From Linanthus parryae (taxonomy: Eukaryota > Streptophyta > Magnoliopsida > Ericales > Polemoniaceae): 64,000 nt of DNA. This document shows, in pieces, positions 1 to 10,797 of this stretch. Within the stretch, counting starts at the first letter, position 1, and every line of letters begins with the position of its first letter. Below the pieces are notes generated by a model. That model saw nothing but the letters and a program-made list of their open reading frames with translations. It was not told the origin of the DNA and did no database searches. Position numbers and translations under genes: made by a program. Where the stretch lies: the NCBI GenBank assembly GCA_023055425.1, contig JALGPY010000006.1:76568435-76632434 (forward strand), read 5' to 3'.

Positions 1-253
1 GTAAGCATTACCTAGGGTCACCGAAATGACAAAACTACCAGGGTCCTTCCTCTTCCTCGGTAGCCCATTCTTCACACAGTTTCTCACTTCTTCCGTCAGA
101 TTTATTGTCTCAAAATCGCTCATACGTTTGCGTCCATACAAAATATCTTTGAGGAACTTGGCATAAGTGGGCATCTTTGCCAACGCCTCCGCAAAGGGTA
201 TGTTGATCTTCAGATATTTGAAAATCTCGAGAAATATGGCGTAGTCCTTGCTA
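1..253 (-). pseudogene. Gypsy retropepsin (pro) start, partial
   Basis: Read on the minus strand, this stretch continues the gag frame into a segment with the typical plant Athila/Tat Gypsy gag-pro junction: a KMPTYAKFLKDIL-like stretch, then a run resembling NGLPRKRKDPGSFVI followed by S-V-T-L-G. In this family that segment leads into the aspartic protease. The catalytic motif itself should lie beyond the left edge of the window, so the gene is cut by the window. Seen: the motif run and its continuity with gag. Known: this order (gag, then protease) is standard for the family. Family assignment is fairly safe; clade is less so. Confidence 0.7.
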
Positions 254-1820
254 TCATCTCTCTTTCGTGTCTTCAAAGGATACAGCACCTCCTTGGAGAC
301 AGGTCCGTTTCTGCTTCCTTCTCTTCGTTATGCACTGCATCTTGCTCAACCGAGCCCTTCGGCTGGGGCGGTCGGCTAAGCTGTTATCCTGGCCAAATAC
401 TTCGCGCTCAATTTCCTTCGACTTTTCTGCACGTGCATGGCTAGGATACGGCGGATCCTGTAGTGCTAATCCACTCCGAGTGGTGATGGCATTGACCTGA
501 GCACGTGGATTTTTAACTGTATTCGAGGGCAAGTTTCCTGGCTGTCTCTCCGTTAACTGTTGTGCTAACTGCCCTACTTGTACCTCCAAAGCGCGCAGTG
601 AAGTTTTGGTTGACTGCAAGTCGGCTGTCAGGGCATCCATATGAGCGAACCGGGACTCTATGGTCTGAAACATGGACTCGATTTTCTTCATCTGAATGTC
701 GTGCTGCTGTGCAGATGGGCCCGACTGAACCTGTGGTACCGGTGCGGCCTGCTGAGCCGGTGAATTGTGCGGGAATCCCGGTACATAAATTGCAGAATTC
801 GGGTTTCCGTACCAGAACCCGGGATGATCTCTTGTACCCGTTCTGTACCGGCTCGGATCCCACTGCTGTTGTACGTAATTGGCATCTTCGTTTATGAGCC
901 CCTCGATGGCTGTGTCCAAATCTGGTCCGTCTACTGCCGCAACAGTCTTCTTTTCCGAGTAGACTTTCTTAACCAAGTCTTGCACGATCTTGTCCAGATT
1001 ATATATCCGGTCATCTTCTGTAGTCAGACTGGGCCGTGATCCTACGATCATGAAACAGTCGAGTGTCCTGCTTGACTAACTGCTTCATTAGATCATAGGC
1101 CCCGTCTTTGTCCACATGGTACAGGAAGTTTCCCCCGGCTTCTCTGTCAATCCTGTCAGCACTCTCCCTGTCTAGGGCATGGTAGAATACCTGCAGAATC
1201 TTCGCGTCTCCAAAACCGTGGTTCGGGCATCTCTTCACCAATCTCATCAGTCTGTCCCATGCGTCTACCACCGTCCCTCCCGTCTTCTATTTAAACGACA
1301 GAATCTCGCTCTGTAGCTGAATGACCCGGGAAGCGGGGTAAAATTTGGCCAGAAAATCTGTGACGCATCCTCCACACGTGGTGATGGATCTGGGTGGTCG
1401 GGATTCGAGCTAGTCTATGGCCACTCCGTACAGGCAGTATGGAAAGAGTATTAGCATGAGCGCCTCGGCTCCAACTCCCTTATACCGGACTTTGTTGCAG
1501 TAGTCCTCGAACTTCCCGATGAAGTCGTTCGCGTCTTCGTCGGCTTTGCCATGGAATGGGCAGAGGGTCTGAACAGTCTGGATGGTGAAGGATTTCAGCT
1601 CAAAGTGCTCTGCGGTGATCTCGGGCACCACAATAGCTGGCTCGTGTCCTCCCGACGGGACTTCGAAATTCTTCACCAACGCCTTCCCGGACCGGTTATA
1701 TGTCCTATGGTTGTTCCGGGCAGCAAAGCCCGCTGTGATCAGATCTTCGATGTACCGAGCCATCTTGGCTGGAGTACGTGTCTCGGGCAGTTCTAGCGTT
1801 CTCTCGGTATTCTCGCCCAT
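254..1820 (-). pseudogene. Gypsy (Athila/Tat-like) gag, broken
   Basis: Structural capsid gene of a Ty3/Gypsy element. The start is the ATG at 1820 (MGENTERTLELPE...), the first in-frame Met downstream of the primer site. The first block (1410-1820) ends at a TAG; a second block (1011-1271) carries the capsid signature around RCPNHGFGDAKILQVFYHAL; the third (254-1051) carries a Q-rich linker, a coiled-coil stretch ending EVQVGQLAQQL, and the hallmark VNAITTRSG before the protease region. At least one further stop (near 1290) and a frameshift near 1050 break it, so no full gag can be made. The order capsid, coiled coil, ITTRSG and protease fits plant Athila/Tat-type elements. The gene lies directly left of its own leader, primer site and LTR. 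Confidence 0.8.
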
Positions 1821-1860
1821 CCTGAAAAAAGTAGAGATCTCAAGAGCAATGAGATAAGAG

Positions 1861-2030
1861 AAAAAATAAAAATAAAATAAAAATAAAATAAAAATAAAAT
1901 AAAATAAAATAAAATAAAATAAAATAAAATAAAATAAAATAAAATAAAGAAATAAAATAAAATAAAATAAAATAAAATAAAATAAAATAAAATAAAATAA
2001 AATAAAATAAAATAAAATAAAATAAAATAA
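1861..2030 (-). repeat. (TAAAA)n microsatellite in Gypsy leader
   Basis: Pentanucleotide TAAAA/TTTTA array about 170 bp long with a few interruptions (for example near 1948), lying between the primer binding site and the gag start of the Gypsy element. It probably grew from an A-rich leader tract. A minus-strand open frame across it is only a run of Phe/Tyr/Ile/Leu and is not a gene. Confidence 0.9.
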
Positions 2031-2072
2031 AACTCTGAAAATTAATTCGGACTGCTAAATAAACCCTAAAAA

Positions 2073-2091
2073 GTCCCCGGCAACGGCGCCA
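2073..2091 (-). other. Primer binding site, tRNA-Asp
   Basis: On the minus strand the site reads TGGCGCCGTTGCCGGGGAC, the complement of the 3' end of plant tRNA-Asp(GTC) including CCA. It sits about 9 nt inside the LTR end. This primer is typical of Athila/Tat-type plant Gypsy elements and fixes the element's orientation (transcribed right to left). Confidence 0.9.
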
Positions 2092-2100
2092 AAAACTTGA

Positions 2101-4215
2101 TGCGCTTTTTAGTGTACTAATCGCAAGTATGCGAATCAAGTAATATAGAGAGTATTTCCGACTCGGATTATCGATCCCACAGAGACTTTGCAAGGTTTTT
2201 CTAGTAATCAGTTTTAACGAACATAGTGTAAAACGGAGGAGTAGTTTGAGATTATGGTTGTAAACTAAGTACTAAAAGTAAAGACTAAAATTGTAAATCT
2301 TTTTGTGAGAGTTTTTTGAATAATTGTACGTTCTGTAAATCTAGGGTTTAAGATACTAGGTCCCGGGATCCCCTAGGGTTCTTCAGATTTTCGTTCTTTG
2401 TTTGACATGAAAACACACAGCAATCTCGTTATCCGTGCCACGTACCAATTGTGCAGTATCGTTTCTTTTCCTGCACGTTATCACAATCCTGCAGACTGTC
2501 GGATTCCTGTTAAGCTGCCAAAATATGCAGTCTCGTTCAAAGGCTGTTAGGGCTTCTAACCTGTCCTGATGGCCCGGGTCAGATTCTCTAACAGTTGGAC
2601 TCAACGATTTCATGCTAGTCCTAACTCCCCTTCGCTAGTCGGCCCATCGGGGTAAGGTGCTAAATTCTGTCTTCTCTTCCTAACCCTAACCAGACGTTTT
2701 CACCTACCAGCTCGGATCTGTAGCAATTCTGGTTAGCTACTCCGATCATGCATAAACAGTAAAATTCGAAGACATAATAATTGATAAAAACTGCTGAATT
2801 AAGATAGTACGATCATGAGTTCATAGTCAAAACGTAGAACTAATCTTTGAAAACGAAACCCTAGGTTCACCGAGAACCTAGGTAAAAAGTTTAGCTACTG
2901 AAATTCATAACGTAAATAACACGGTTTTTTAATGAGAGAGAAGAAGAGCAAACAGGTGTCTTCGAATCTCGTATCGCTCTTCCGTGCTCTTCGGGGATGC
3001 TCTGACTTGTCCTTCGGTTGTGCTGTGTATTGTGTGTCTCAAAACGAGTCTGGACGAGTCTTTAAATAGTGCTGTTTTTTCCGAAACGCTTGCGCCAGAA
3101 TTTACGAAAACTGCCATCGGTCCTCCGACTCGGAAAAAAAGTCAACCTGGCTGCGTATATACGCAAGGGTTGCGTATATACGCAACCAGGGCCCACAAAT
3201 CATACTCCCCCACATCCTGCATGCGTATATACGTAGTAGCTGCGTATATACGCAGGCAGGCAGGGGGTTGCCCTGGCCCAGCTTGGTCCTCTTCTGGGCC
3301 TGGCTGGGTCTTCTGGGTTCCACAATTCTGCCTGAAATCTCCAATTTGCCTTCCTTGGTGTCTTTCTGCTTTCCCGTGTTCCCGTCTTGCGTTTTGACCC
3401 GAAACTTGACAAAAAATTACCAAAATACCCCTGGGTCAAAACCGCTCCAAATTCTGCCCAATCCTGACTCTGGCCATAGGAAAACTGCTGACTGAATTTG
3501 GGAGACACAATCTGAACTTGACTCCGGAAACCTGGGCCCGGTGCCAAAATGACCAATATACCCCTAGGCTAAAATTGTCCCGGAAATCGTCACGAACATG
3601 AAATAGTTGCTCATGATTCCGGACACCGGAAAGCGAGACTCCTTACTCGCACGTGGCCGTGTCTGGGACCCACACTTGACAGGAGTCGGTTTTTCGGCCG
3701 GACTCCGTTTTAGCATTATAACATGTTTTCGGAAAGCCCTTGACGTCTCCGTTCTTTTGCCCCTGGTTTCACTTCAAAATTCCAATTCAAGCTCAAGATA
3801 TTGTCAACCGAGCGTATTCCGGTGATTTTCGGTTTTGGCGTTTCCAGCTTCCTCGGTCGGTTTTCTCTGCTCATTTTTCCTCCAGTCTTTCGGTTTTCCA
3901 TTTCACTCTAATTTTTACCAGTCTCGGTCAAATCCTGCTCCGAGCATTTTCAGCACGTTTCCCGAGGCGAACCCAGTTCTGTCTCGGCACGCATCCCAAT
4001 GCACTTTCCGAACCTGTTCCTGTAAAGACAACATGAACAAACCCGCAATCATATCCAATAAAAGTACGAAACATGCAGAAATTTACGAAGAGCAAATAAA
4101 CGTCTCGTTCCTAAAACCGAGGTTTTCCGAGGGTGAATTCTGGCTAAAACGCGGCTTTTCGACATAATGGCACGTCAAATCAGGCTAAAAGATAACCCCT
4201 ATTTGGGCGTTATCA
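2101..4215 (-). mobile_element. 5' LTR of Athila/Tat-like Gypsy element (E1)
   Basis: On the minus strand the LTR starts TGATAACGCCC at 4215 and ends AAAAAGCGCA at 2101, next to the tRNA-Asp primer site; length 2115 bp. The last ~90 bp contain the family block GTGGGATCGATAA...TATTACTTGA shared with the other three LTRs in this window. A TATA-like TATTTAAAG lies at 3060-3068 on the minus strand, with four palindromic repeats 84 bp upstream. The element interrupts Sirevirus-like element A, whose sequence resumes at 4216. The 3' half of the element and its second LTR lie outside the window, so the target duplication cannot be checked. Confidence 0.85.
3152..3254. repeat. Four copies of palindrome TGCGTATATACGCA
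   Basis: Three perfect copies (3152-3165, 3171-3184, 3241-3254) and one with a single change (3222-3235, ending CGTA). Each is a 14-bp perfect or near-perfect inverted repeat. The cluster lies within the LTR, upstream of the TATA-like box at 3060-3068 in the direction of transcription, so a regulatory (enhancer-type) role is a reasonable inference. Confidence 0.85.
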
Positions 4216-4990
4216 TCTGTGTCTCATCTTCTTATTCATGCTTGTTCAAATTCAAGTCTGCAAACCTTTCACTCAAAGAACCGTCATAGCTTTGCATCAA
4301 AAATGACATGACTACTTTCTTCAACAAGCTTAGTTCTTTTATTGTAACCTCTATAAAATTTGCTAGTCAAAGAGTAACCAAGAAAGATACCTTCATCACT
4401 TCTTGCATCAAACTTACCAAGATTGTCCTTACCATTGTTGTGAACAAAACAAGTGCAGCCAAAAGGTTTGAAATAAGAAATATTTGGCTTTCTTTATTTA
4501 AAAAGCTCATAGGGGGTATTCTTTAAGATAGGCCTAATCAGGCACCTTTTGAGTATATAGTTGGAAATGTTCACAACTTCTGCCCGGAATGACTTTGGTA
4601 ACTTGTTCTCAAGCATTGTCATGGACATGTCTTCAAGAGTCATGTTCTTTCTTTCAACAACACCATTATGTTGAGGAGTTCTTGGAGCAGAAAAATTGTG
4701 AGAGATACCATACTTAGTACAAAATAAATCGAACTCAAGCTGATCAAATTCTCTACCATGATCACTTCTGATAGCAGCAATTGCCAGGTTTTTTAAAGTT
4801 TGAAGCTCTTTACAAAGTTTTGAAAATTCAGTTAGAGCTTCATATTGATCTCTAAGAATCATAACCCAAGTAAATATTGAATAGTCATCAACAATAACTA
4901 ACATATACTTCTTACCCTTTGGAGTTGGAGTTCTCATAGGACCACAGAGATCCATGTGAAGCAGTTTAATGGGTTTAGTAGTACTTACAA
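4216..4990 (-). pseudogene. Copia integrase fragment (element A)
   Basis: Integrase core of a Copia element, read right to left. The open part 4494-4955 starts MDLCGPMRTPTPKGKKYM, which carries the first catalytic Asp of the DDE triad in the (V)DLCGPM setting, then RSDHGREF with the second Asp, and VVERKNMTLEDMS with the Glu. So all three acidic residues are visible. Beyond 4494 the frame shifts and continues as the post-integrase region (KPFGCTCFVHNNGK-like) until the Gypsy insertion at 4215. Element B has the same protein at 30506-31057. Confidence 0.8.
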
Positions 4991-5330
4991 ATTTATTTGG
5001 CTTGAAGGAGCTTCTTGTCTATTTAAATTGAGCACAGTCTTTGCATACTTCTTCATCTTTGAATTTGATAAAGGGTAGACCGCTTACTAGGTATTTAGAG
5101 ATCAACTTGTTCAAGGTATGCAAGCTAATTTTTCCAAGCTTCCTGTGCCAAATATTTGAATCCTCTTTCAAGGTCTTGAGGCAATTCAGACTTTCTCCTG
5201 CAACTTTGTTAGTACTAATACATTAAACATTATTTGATCTTGGAGCATTGAGAATGCAATTTCCTGATTTCTCATTTTGCACCACACATTTCTCCATGTC
5301 AAAGATGACCTTATTGCCTTTGTCACAAAA

Positions 5331-5531
5331 CTATGGTACACTAAGTAAATTAAACTTAAGACCATCTACTAAATATACATCTAAAATAGGGTTCTCAGAA
5401 TTGTTACCAATATTTTCAATACCAATGATGTTACTTTTTACTTTGTCACCAAGTGTGACTGTTCCTCCTTCATGTTCCTTTGCTTCAGAGAATAAGAAAC
5501 TCTTTCCACTCATGTTTCTGTAGTAAACCAC
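5331..5531 (-). pseudogene. Copia protease region fragment (element A)
   Basis: Retropepsin-like segment of element A. The visible frame begins at a Met inside the region after the catalytic motif and runs HMSGK-like, then VTLGDKVKSNIIGIENIG, ending DVYLVDGLKFNLLSV. That order (flap region, then the LxxVxGLxFNLLSV end) is standard for Copia proteases. The upstream catalytic segment is disrupted. Element B has the same segment at 29936-30142. Confidence 0.7.
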
Positions 5532-5724
5532 TATCCCTCATCCATTTTTGTTGTTTGCTCTTGGTGACAGCCTGCAAACACCATTCACTGCCTTACCCAG
5601 CTGTTAGACCAAGTGTGGAATTTAGATTCATATTCAGGGTCAACCATGTTAGGTGGTATAACCCCTTTAGGAAAACAAATCTGTCTAACTTGTCCCTTAT
5701 GTTGAACTGTAAAGGTATTCCTCG

Positions 5725-7360
5725 TTATTTGAGGATCTCTTCTTCTAAAGGACAAGTCACTTTAACATGACCAATTCTGTTGCAGTAATGGCGCTTAGGA
5801 GAAGTTCTGTTACTAGCCTTCACAAATATGGTGTTGCTTTTCTTAGGAAAATTGTGATTATAGCCAATACCAGTTTTGTGAACAGACTGTAAGCTTCCTC
5901 CAAGAATCAAGTTCAGATTGTGTTCTGAGACAGCAAGCTTTGTCATAACTTTCTTAGAATCTTGAAGTTTCTTAGTTAGCGTAGTCTTTTGTTCCTTCAA
6001 TTCATCACATTGATGTCTTAGAGCAACAATGCTGTCACTCATGAGAGAGTTATCAGTGAATACTTCCTTGACTTGAGTTTTCAAGGCCTTGAAACTGGTT
6101 TCCAAGGCTTTGAAGTCTCTATCAGATTTTTTCTGAGAAATTTCAGGGTTCTGATTTTGACAAATAAGTTCCATGTTTTCTTTTTCTTGCTCAAAGATGA
6201 CATCTGTTGGTTTGGAAATCAAGCAATTTACCATTACCTTAATGTTCTTTTCAGAACTTTCATCATGCTTGGCCATAAGGCAGAGGTTTTCTTACTCTTC
6301 CTCAGATTCAGAATCACTAGAGGAATCAGAATCACTCCAGCAAGCTACCATAGCTTTCCTTCTTCTTTCATTGCCTTTCTTCTGAAAATGTTTTATTTTC
6401 TTGTGTGGACAACCTCTAATTAAGTGTCTTGCATCACCACACTCAAAGAAATTCATTACTTTAGGTTTATTACCATGAGAGGAATATTTACCTTTGTAGT
6501 CTCTGCTACTAGAGGATCTTTGTTTATCCCTGCTGAAGTCTTCATGTCCAAAGTTCTTTTTCATCTTTAGAAGTCTGGCCAAGGCTTTGGAAATGAGAGC
6601 AAATGGATCTTCATCATCTTCTTCAGGTCCAAGGATTTGAGATGTTTCACTCTCCTTGGCATTGAGAGCTAAGTTCTTGACACCGTCTGGTAACTCTCCA
6701 TCAACTTCAATCATAGAGATCTCATGTGTGAGCAACTTTCCTTGCAGGTCATGAAGTTGAAGGGATGATAGATCTTGAGCTTCTTCAATAGCAGTGCCTT
6801 TGGTTCCCAATTTACTTTAGACTTCTAAAGATTTGTCTAACCTTTTCTTCATTGGAGAAGGACTTTCCTAAAGAATTAAGATTATTTACAATGTCTGTAA
6901 ATCTCTTGAACATATCTTTGATGGATTCATCTCCATTCATCTTAAACAGTTCATACTGTATAAGGAATATGTTGATCTTCGTTTTCTTGACTTGGATAGT
7001 TACTTCAAAAGTCACCACAATCTTATCCCATATTTCCTTAGAAGTCTTGCATCTTGAAACCCTGTTGAATTCATCTGCACTCAAAGCACAATATAACATA
7101 TTCATAGCTCCGTAATTTTTAGAAAATTGTTCTAAATCAGAAGCGGAAAGTGAGTGCTCAGTTTTGGGAGTTCTAATCCCATATTTATCTCTGTAGAATG
7201 TATGAGGACCATTCAATATGATAGTCCACAATTCCATATCTTGATCAATGATGAGAATTTTAGTCAAAGCTTTCCAGTTCACAAAATTGTCACCACAGAA
7301 TAAGGGAGGTCTGTTAGAAGCTCTTCCCTGAGAGAAACCACCATATCATGCTGTACTCAT
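5725..7360 (-). pseudogene. Sirevirus-like gag, two parts, both broken (element A)
   Basis: Gag of element A. It starts at an ATG near 7360 that is closed almost at once by a stop. The main capsid frame is 6812-7282 (LWTIILNGPHTFYRDKYGI...), continuing as 6292-6810 up to an acidic SDSDSSSDSESEEE tail. A second frame (5725-6276) starts MAKHDESSEKN and is a long coiled coil containing DFKALETSFKALK, then a zinc-knuckle region. Both knuckles have lost their first cysteine (FFECGDARHLIRGC and RHYCNRIGHVKVTC), unlike element B. Frameshifts and stops show it is dead. Downstream neighbours are protease and integrase in the usual Copia order. Confidence 0.8.
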
Positions 7361-7395
7361 AATCACAAGATTGTTAGATCTATGCAGTGATACAA

Positions 7396-7407
7396 GCTCT
7401 GATACGA
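7396..7407 (-). other. Primer binding site, tRNA-Met type (element A)
   Basis: The minus strand reads CGTATCAGAGC after the LTR end, a decayed form of the Copia primer site TGGTATCAGAGC, complementary to initiator tRNA-Met. It aligns with TGGTATCAGATC in element B. It sits between the LTR (from 7411) and the gag start (7360). Confidence 0.65.
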
Positions 7408-7746
7408 ATTTAAAAGGGGCCGTACAGTAGGTAGAAATACAGGATCAATACTCTATAAGGGAGGTTGAATTGAGTATGAAAACTTTTTTCAAAGATGTGG
7501 TTTTGAAGTGATTTAAAGAACACATATAGTAATTTGAGGTCTTGAAATGAGTTTCAAGCCTTTGGAATCAAAACAGTTAAGAGAAAAGATACTGAATTTC
7601 AAGGCCTTGAAATGAGGTTCAAGTCCTTGAAACTGAAAAATGTTTTGAGCAGATAATAAGACTTAATGCAAGAGACACAAGAATTATAGAGTTCAGTCCA
7701 ATTGGACCTACGTCTCTACCTCAGGGACTTAAACCCTGCAGGATTT

Positions 7747-9184
7747 TGACATGCCCCAACTGCAAGTGTACAGTTGTCGGTGTAGTGATAAAATCCGGAA
7801 ATCCAGGTTGTCGAACCCAAGAGACTTCTTTTTAAATTGGTTAATAAATTCAATCCTTATGTGGGCAAAGCGCACTTCGTTTGTTTTGCTACGTCTACTA
7901 AATTAAAGAGAACACAAATCCCGATTAACCGAATGAATTAATTCACAATTAATAAAGATGAATTGTTGTTTGTTTCTCATAAATTTCACAAAGTCAGGAT
8001 ATCTCTACGAGTCACTACGTATTTCACACCACGTCGGATTTATGTTTTACTAACACGATGATGCATTGTTTAGTCAAACGAGCTCTCTTATGTTGAAGAT
8101 TTCTCAACCAACACCTATACTTAAACTATCAAAGCTGATTTCTCTAGTCTAATCAAGTTTAAGCATGCGTTATACTTGTTTGTCTACTCTTAGTTCTTAG
8201 CTAACTAGCAGGATTTCTCAATCCTAGATACAGCTAGTGTGTGTTTCAAGTTTCCGCGCAATAAACTTTGATTTATCTAAATTTCATAACCTAGCTCAAT
8301 CCTATTGATACGTCTAACAATAGAAAAGATGAGTGTTATTCATAAAACACACATAACTAGAGAAAACATCATCAATTAAGCTAAGACGCATGAAAGCAAA
8401 TCCATAAATCTCAAATCATAGTGATCAAAACCTAGCTCCCTACGAGATATCCTGAAATATGAGTTTAGCTACTCAAAAAGATGATCACAATACAAGTTTT
8501 CATGATCAATAACCAAAACTAGAGAAGAAACGGAGTTTTAGAAGCCAAATGATCCAAGTGCTCCAAAGTTCTCCAAGCGGTCTCTAGCTCTCCAACACGT
8601 CCAAAAAACCTTCATAACTCCTCAAAATCACGATTTAATTAGCTTAAATACGTTTCCATAATCATATTACAAAATTTGGAGAATTTGCATAAAAGCCCTG
8701 TCAAATCTGCCTCTGTCAGCGTCCTCTTCGTACGAACACAAATCTCTTCGGACGAAGAGTCTTCTTCTCTTCGTAGGAAGTTCTTCCCAGGTATGTACTT
8801 CAAGCTATTTTGGGAAGACATTTTCAGAATCCAAATTTTGGCTAAGTCCCAGGTCTTCTTACGAAGACTTTTGTCTTCCTACGAAGACCCCTTCAATATG
8901 TACTTTCTTTTTGGCTTTTTTCGTTGAGTTCCTCGTTTCCATCTCCCGCATGATCATCCAAGCCCTATCTTCCTGGGAATCACAACAAGAAAACACAACC
9001 CGCGATCATATCACAATAAAGCTCAAAATTACACTAAAAATGCCCGGATTCAACAAGAATAGCTCAAGAACTAATTTTCACAAATATTAGCATGTTTTAC
9101 TCAAAAAGACGACAAATTCTCCATGTTCAGCACACAAAACGCATAAATGTAAGTAATAAAATAACTCCAAAAACGGAGTTATCA
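7747..9184 (-). mobile_element. Solo Gypsy LTR (E2) with 5-bp target duplication
   Basis: 1438 bp. On the minus strand it begins TGATAACTCCG and ends GGCATGTCA. Flanks are GATTT at 7742-7746 and GATTT at 9185-9189, a perfect 5-bp target duplication. Removing the insert rejoins element A's LTR in register with element B's LTR. There is no internal region or coding sequence, so it is a solo LTR left by LTR-LTR recombination. It shares the terminal hairpin and the GTGGGTTCGA-type 3' block with E1, E3 and E4. Confidence 0.88.
8724..8890. repeat. Array of TCTTCG-NACGAAGA palindromes
   Basis: Repeated inverted-repeat units of the form TCTTCGTACGAA (8724), CTCTTCGGACGAAGAG (8744-8759), TCTTCGTAGGAAG (8768 onward), and GTCTTC-TACGAAGAC units around 8855-8888. 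They lie in solo LTR E2, about 74 bp upstream (minus strand) of a TATA-like TATTTAAG at 8643-8650. This is the same relative position as the TGCGTATATACGCA array in E1, but a different palindrome. Confidence 0.8.
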
Positions 9185-10057
9185 GATTTTCAACACAATT
9201 ATTATTAATCAAAAGCTAAGCCCTAGATCTCAAGCACAGAGATGTTCCTTACTCTATTACAGCTTGTGGTTCTCACTAACCTATCTAGTACCTTTTCTAG
9301 CTAACTGATTCAATAAGAATTCTCTGTTGTTCACTTGAACAACTCACGAGAAAGTAATCAAGAAGTATTATCAGAATGATATACAAATAAAGCACAGAAA
9401 GAAGAACACTTAGACAAAGTATGGCAGTGAATGTGCAGTTCGCTTCAGATGCTTGGATTGAGAAGAATGAATCTGCTTCTTTGTTTCTTGACAATCCTTG
9501 AATGTGTTTGAGTGTCTCTCTGGTAATTATCTTCGAAATTCTTCAGTCATTCACACTCTTATGGAGCAAGTTTGAATTGGAGAATTTAAGGATCTTCTGG
9601 AAACTAACTTCCTAAAAATTAGCAATGTATCTTGACTCTTCCAACAAATCTTCCAACCACTAGTTACATAGTATCTTCAAAGATACTGATTTGATCTTGT
9701 TTGTAAGAGGGTTAGGAAGCTCCAGGCATGATGATCAGGCACACAATCAATTTGACAAGTTTGTTTCCATTCCTGCAGTCAAACAGATTAGGAAACAATC
9801 CTGCAAAGTAGGCAACTACATTAATCTGCATAAACAAGTCAACATGTGGAATTCACAGCAAATCTAAATGATATATTGTTTTTCTTTCATCATCAAATTA
9901 GGCATAAACAAGTATTAAGAGATTGAAAGAGAATCATCAAAAAAAGCTCCACCTAAGTTCATGCTCATAATCTGTAATTTAGTTTCAAGCCTTTGGAAGC
10001 TATTTCAATGCCTTGAAACTACTGCACTTCATCCTTTGAAAGCAAGCTCAACTTACA

Positions 10058-10797
10058 CAACATAAGCCAAGGTTTCCATCCAAAAGAGAATTTCAACATT
10101 AAGACCCATCAAGAAGACATCGACTGGACTTAAAGGGAACAGAGGGTGGAATCAAAATATGCTTTCTGCAGCTTATCACAAAAGCACCAAAAAGTAAAGC
10201 CTTGAGAACCATGGAGCCTTTGGCAGATGACTACACAGCTCATGTACACAGTATGGACAATGATGAGGTTTCTGGTCAGGGCATATCATATAGTAATATA
10301 TGCAATTGTAAATTGTAACTCAAATAGTAATGTAAATTGTAATGCAGATGACTACACAGCTCCAGTAATGTTATGTATAAATAAATGCAAATTAGACATA
10401 AAAATGTAATAAAGTATTAATTTAATAAAAATATTACTTAATGCAAAAATTCAAGAAAATTAAATAAAAAAGAATGAGAACAGGTGACCAGTTAATCTTG
10501 ACAAATAATCACTAATATTCAGTTATTATTTCGTCCAAAAAAATAGCAGTTATTTATGGAACAAGAGTTACTTCTAAAACAGGCTCTTAAAACATGTAAT
10601 AATTAACCTCCACTAACTACCGCACCTCTCCATCTTCTATAATATGAATAAAGTAATTACTTTTAATAATCTGCAGTAATATAATTAACCTTCACTAATT
10701 ATCTGTAAACAAGGAGCTATTTCTGGAACAGCCATTAGGCCACTACTAACCTCCACTAACCCACACCTCTCCATCTTCTAACCCTCCTGTTGAGTCA
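10058..10797. other. Intergenic, AT-rich, with imperfect direct repeats
   Basis: No coding sequence seen. A motif with CAGATGACTACACAGCTC occurs twice (around 10225 and 10345), and a block ending ACCTCTCCATCTTCTA occurs near 10624 and again near 10775, so the stretch contains a roughly 150-bp imperfect direct duplication. Possibly decayed element DNA. Confidence 0.5.

Larger units (their letters stand above)
4216..10057 (-). mobile_element. Sirevirus-like Copia element A, truncated by E1
   Basis: Minus-strand Copia element: 5' LTR at right (7411-10057, including a 1.4 kb solo LTR), primer site near 7396-7406, then gag, protease and integrase reading leftwards until the Gypsy element E1 cuts it at 4215/4216. 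Reverse transcriptase and RNase H are not in the window. Its order and sequence closely parallel element B at 25.4-36.8 kb, including two gag zinc-knuckle regions and the FKALK repeats. All coding parts carry stops or frameshifts. Confidence 0.8.
7411..10057 (-). mobile_element. 5' LTR of element A, split by solo LTR E2
   Basis: On the minus strand the LTR starts TGTAAGTTGAGC at 10057, like TGTAAGTTCAGC of element B's 3' LTR, and ends near 7411. Removing the 1438-bp insertion and its 5-bp duplication leaves about 1.2 kb, close to the 1219 bp of element B's 3' LTR. It contains several copies of the TTTCAAGGCCTTGAAA-type palindrome (perfect copy at 7597-7612). Confidence 0.75.

Noticed and set aside
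2073..2091. Possible tRNA-Asp gene
   Set aside because: Only the 3' end of tRNA-Asp is present and it sits next to an LTR; it is a primer binding site, with no cloverleaf upstream.
1840..2193. Phe/Tyr-rich membrane protein on the minus strand
   Set aside because: Produced by the TTTTA microsatellite in the Gypsy leader.
3150..3254. CRISPR-like repeat array
   Set aside because: The repeats are short palindromes with irregular spacing inside a plant LTR; no spacer pattern.
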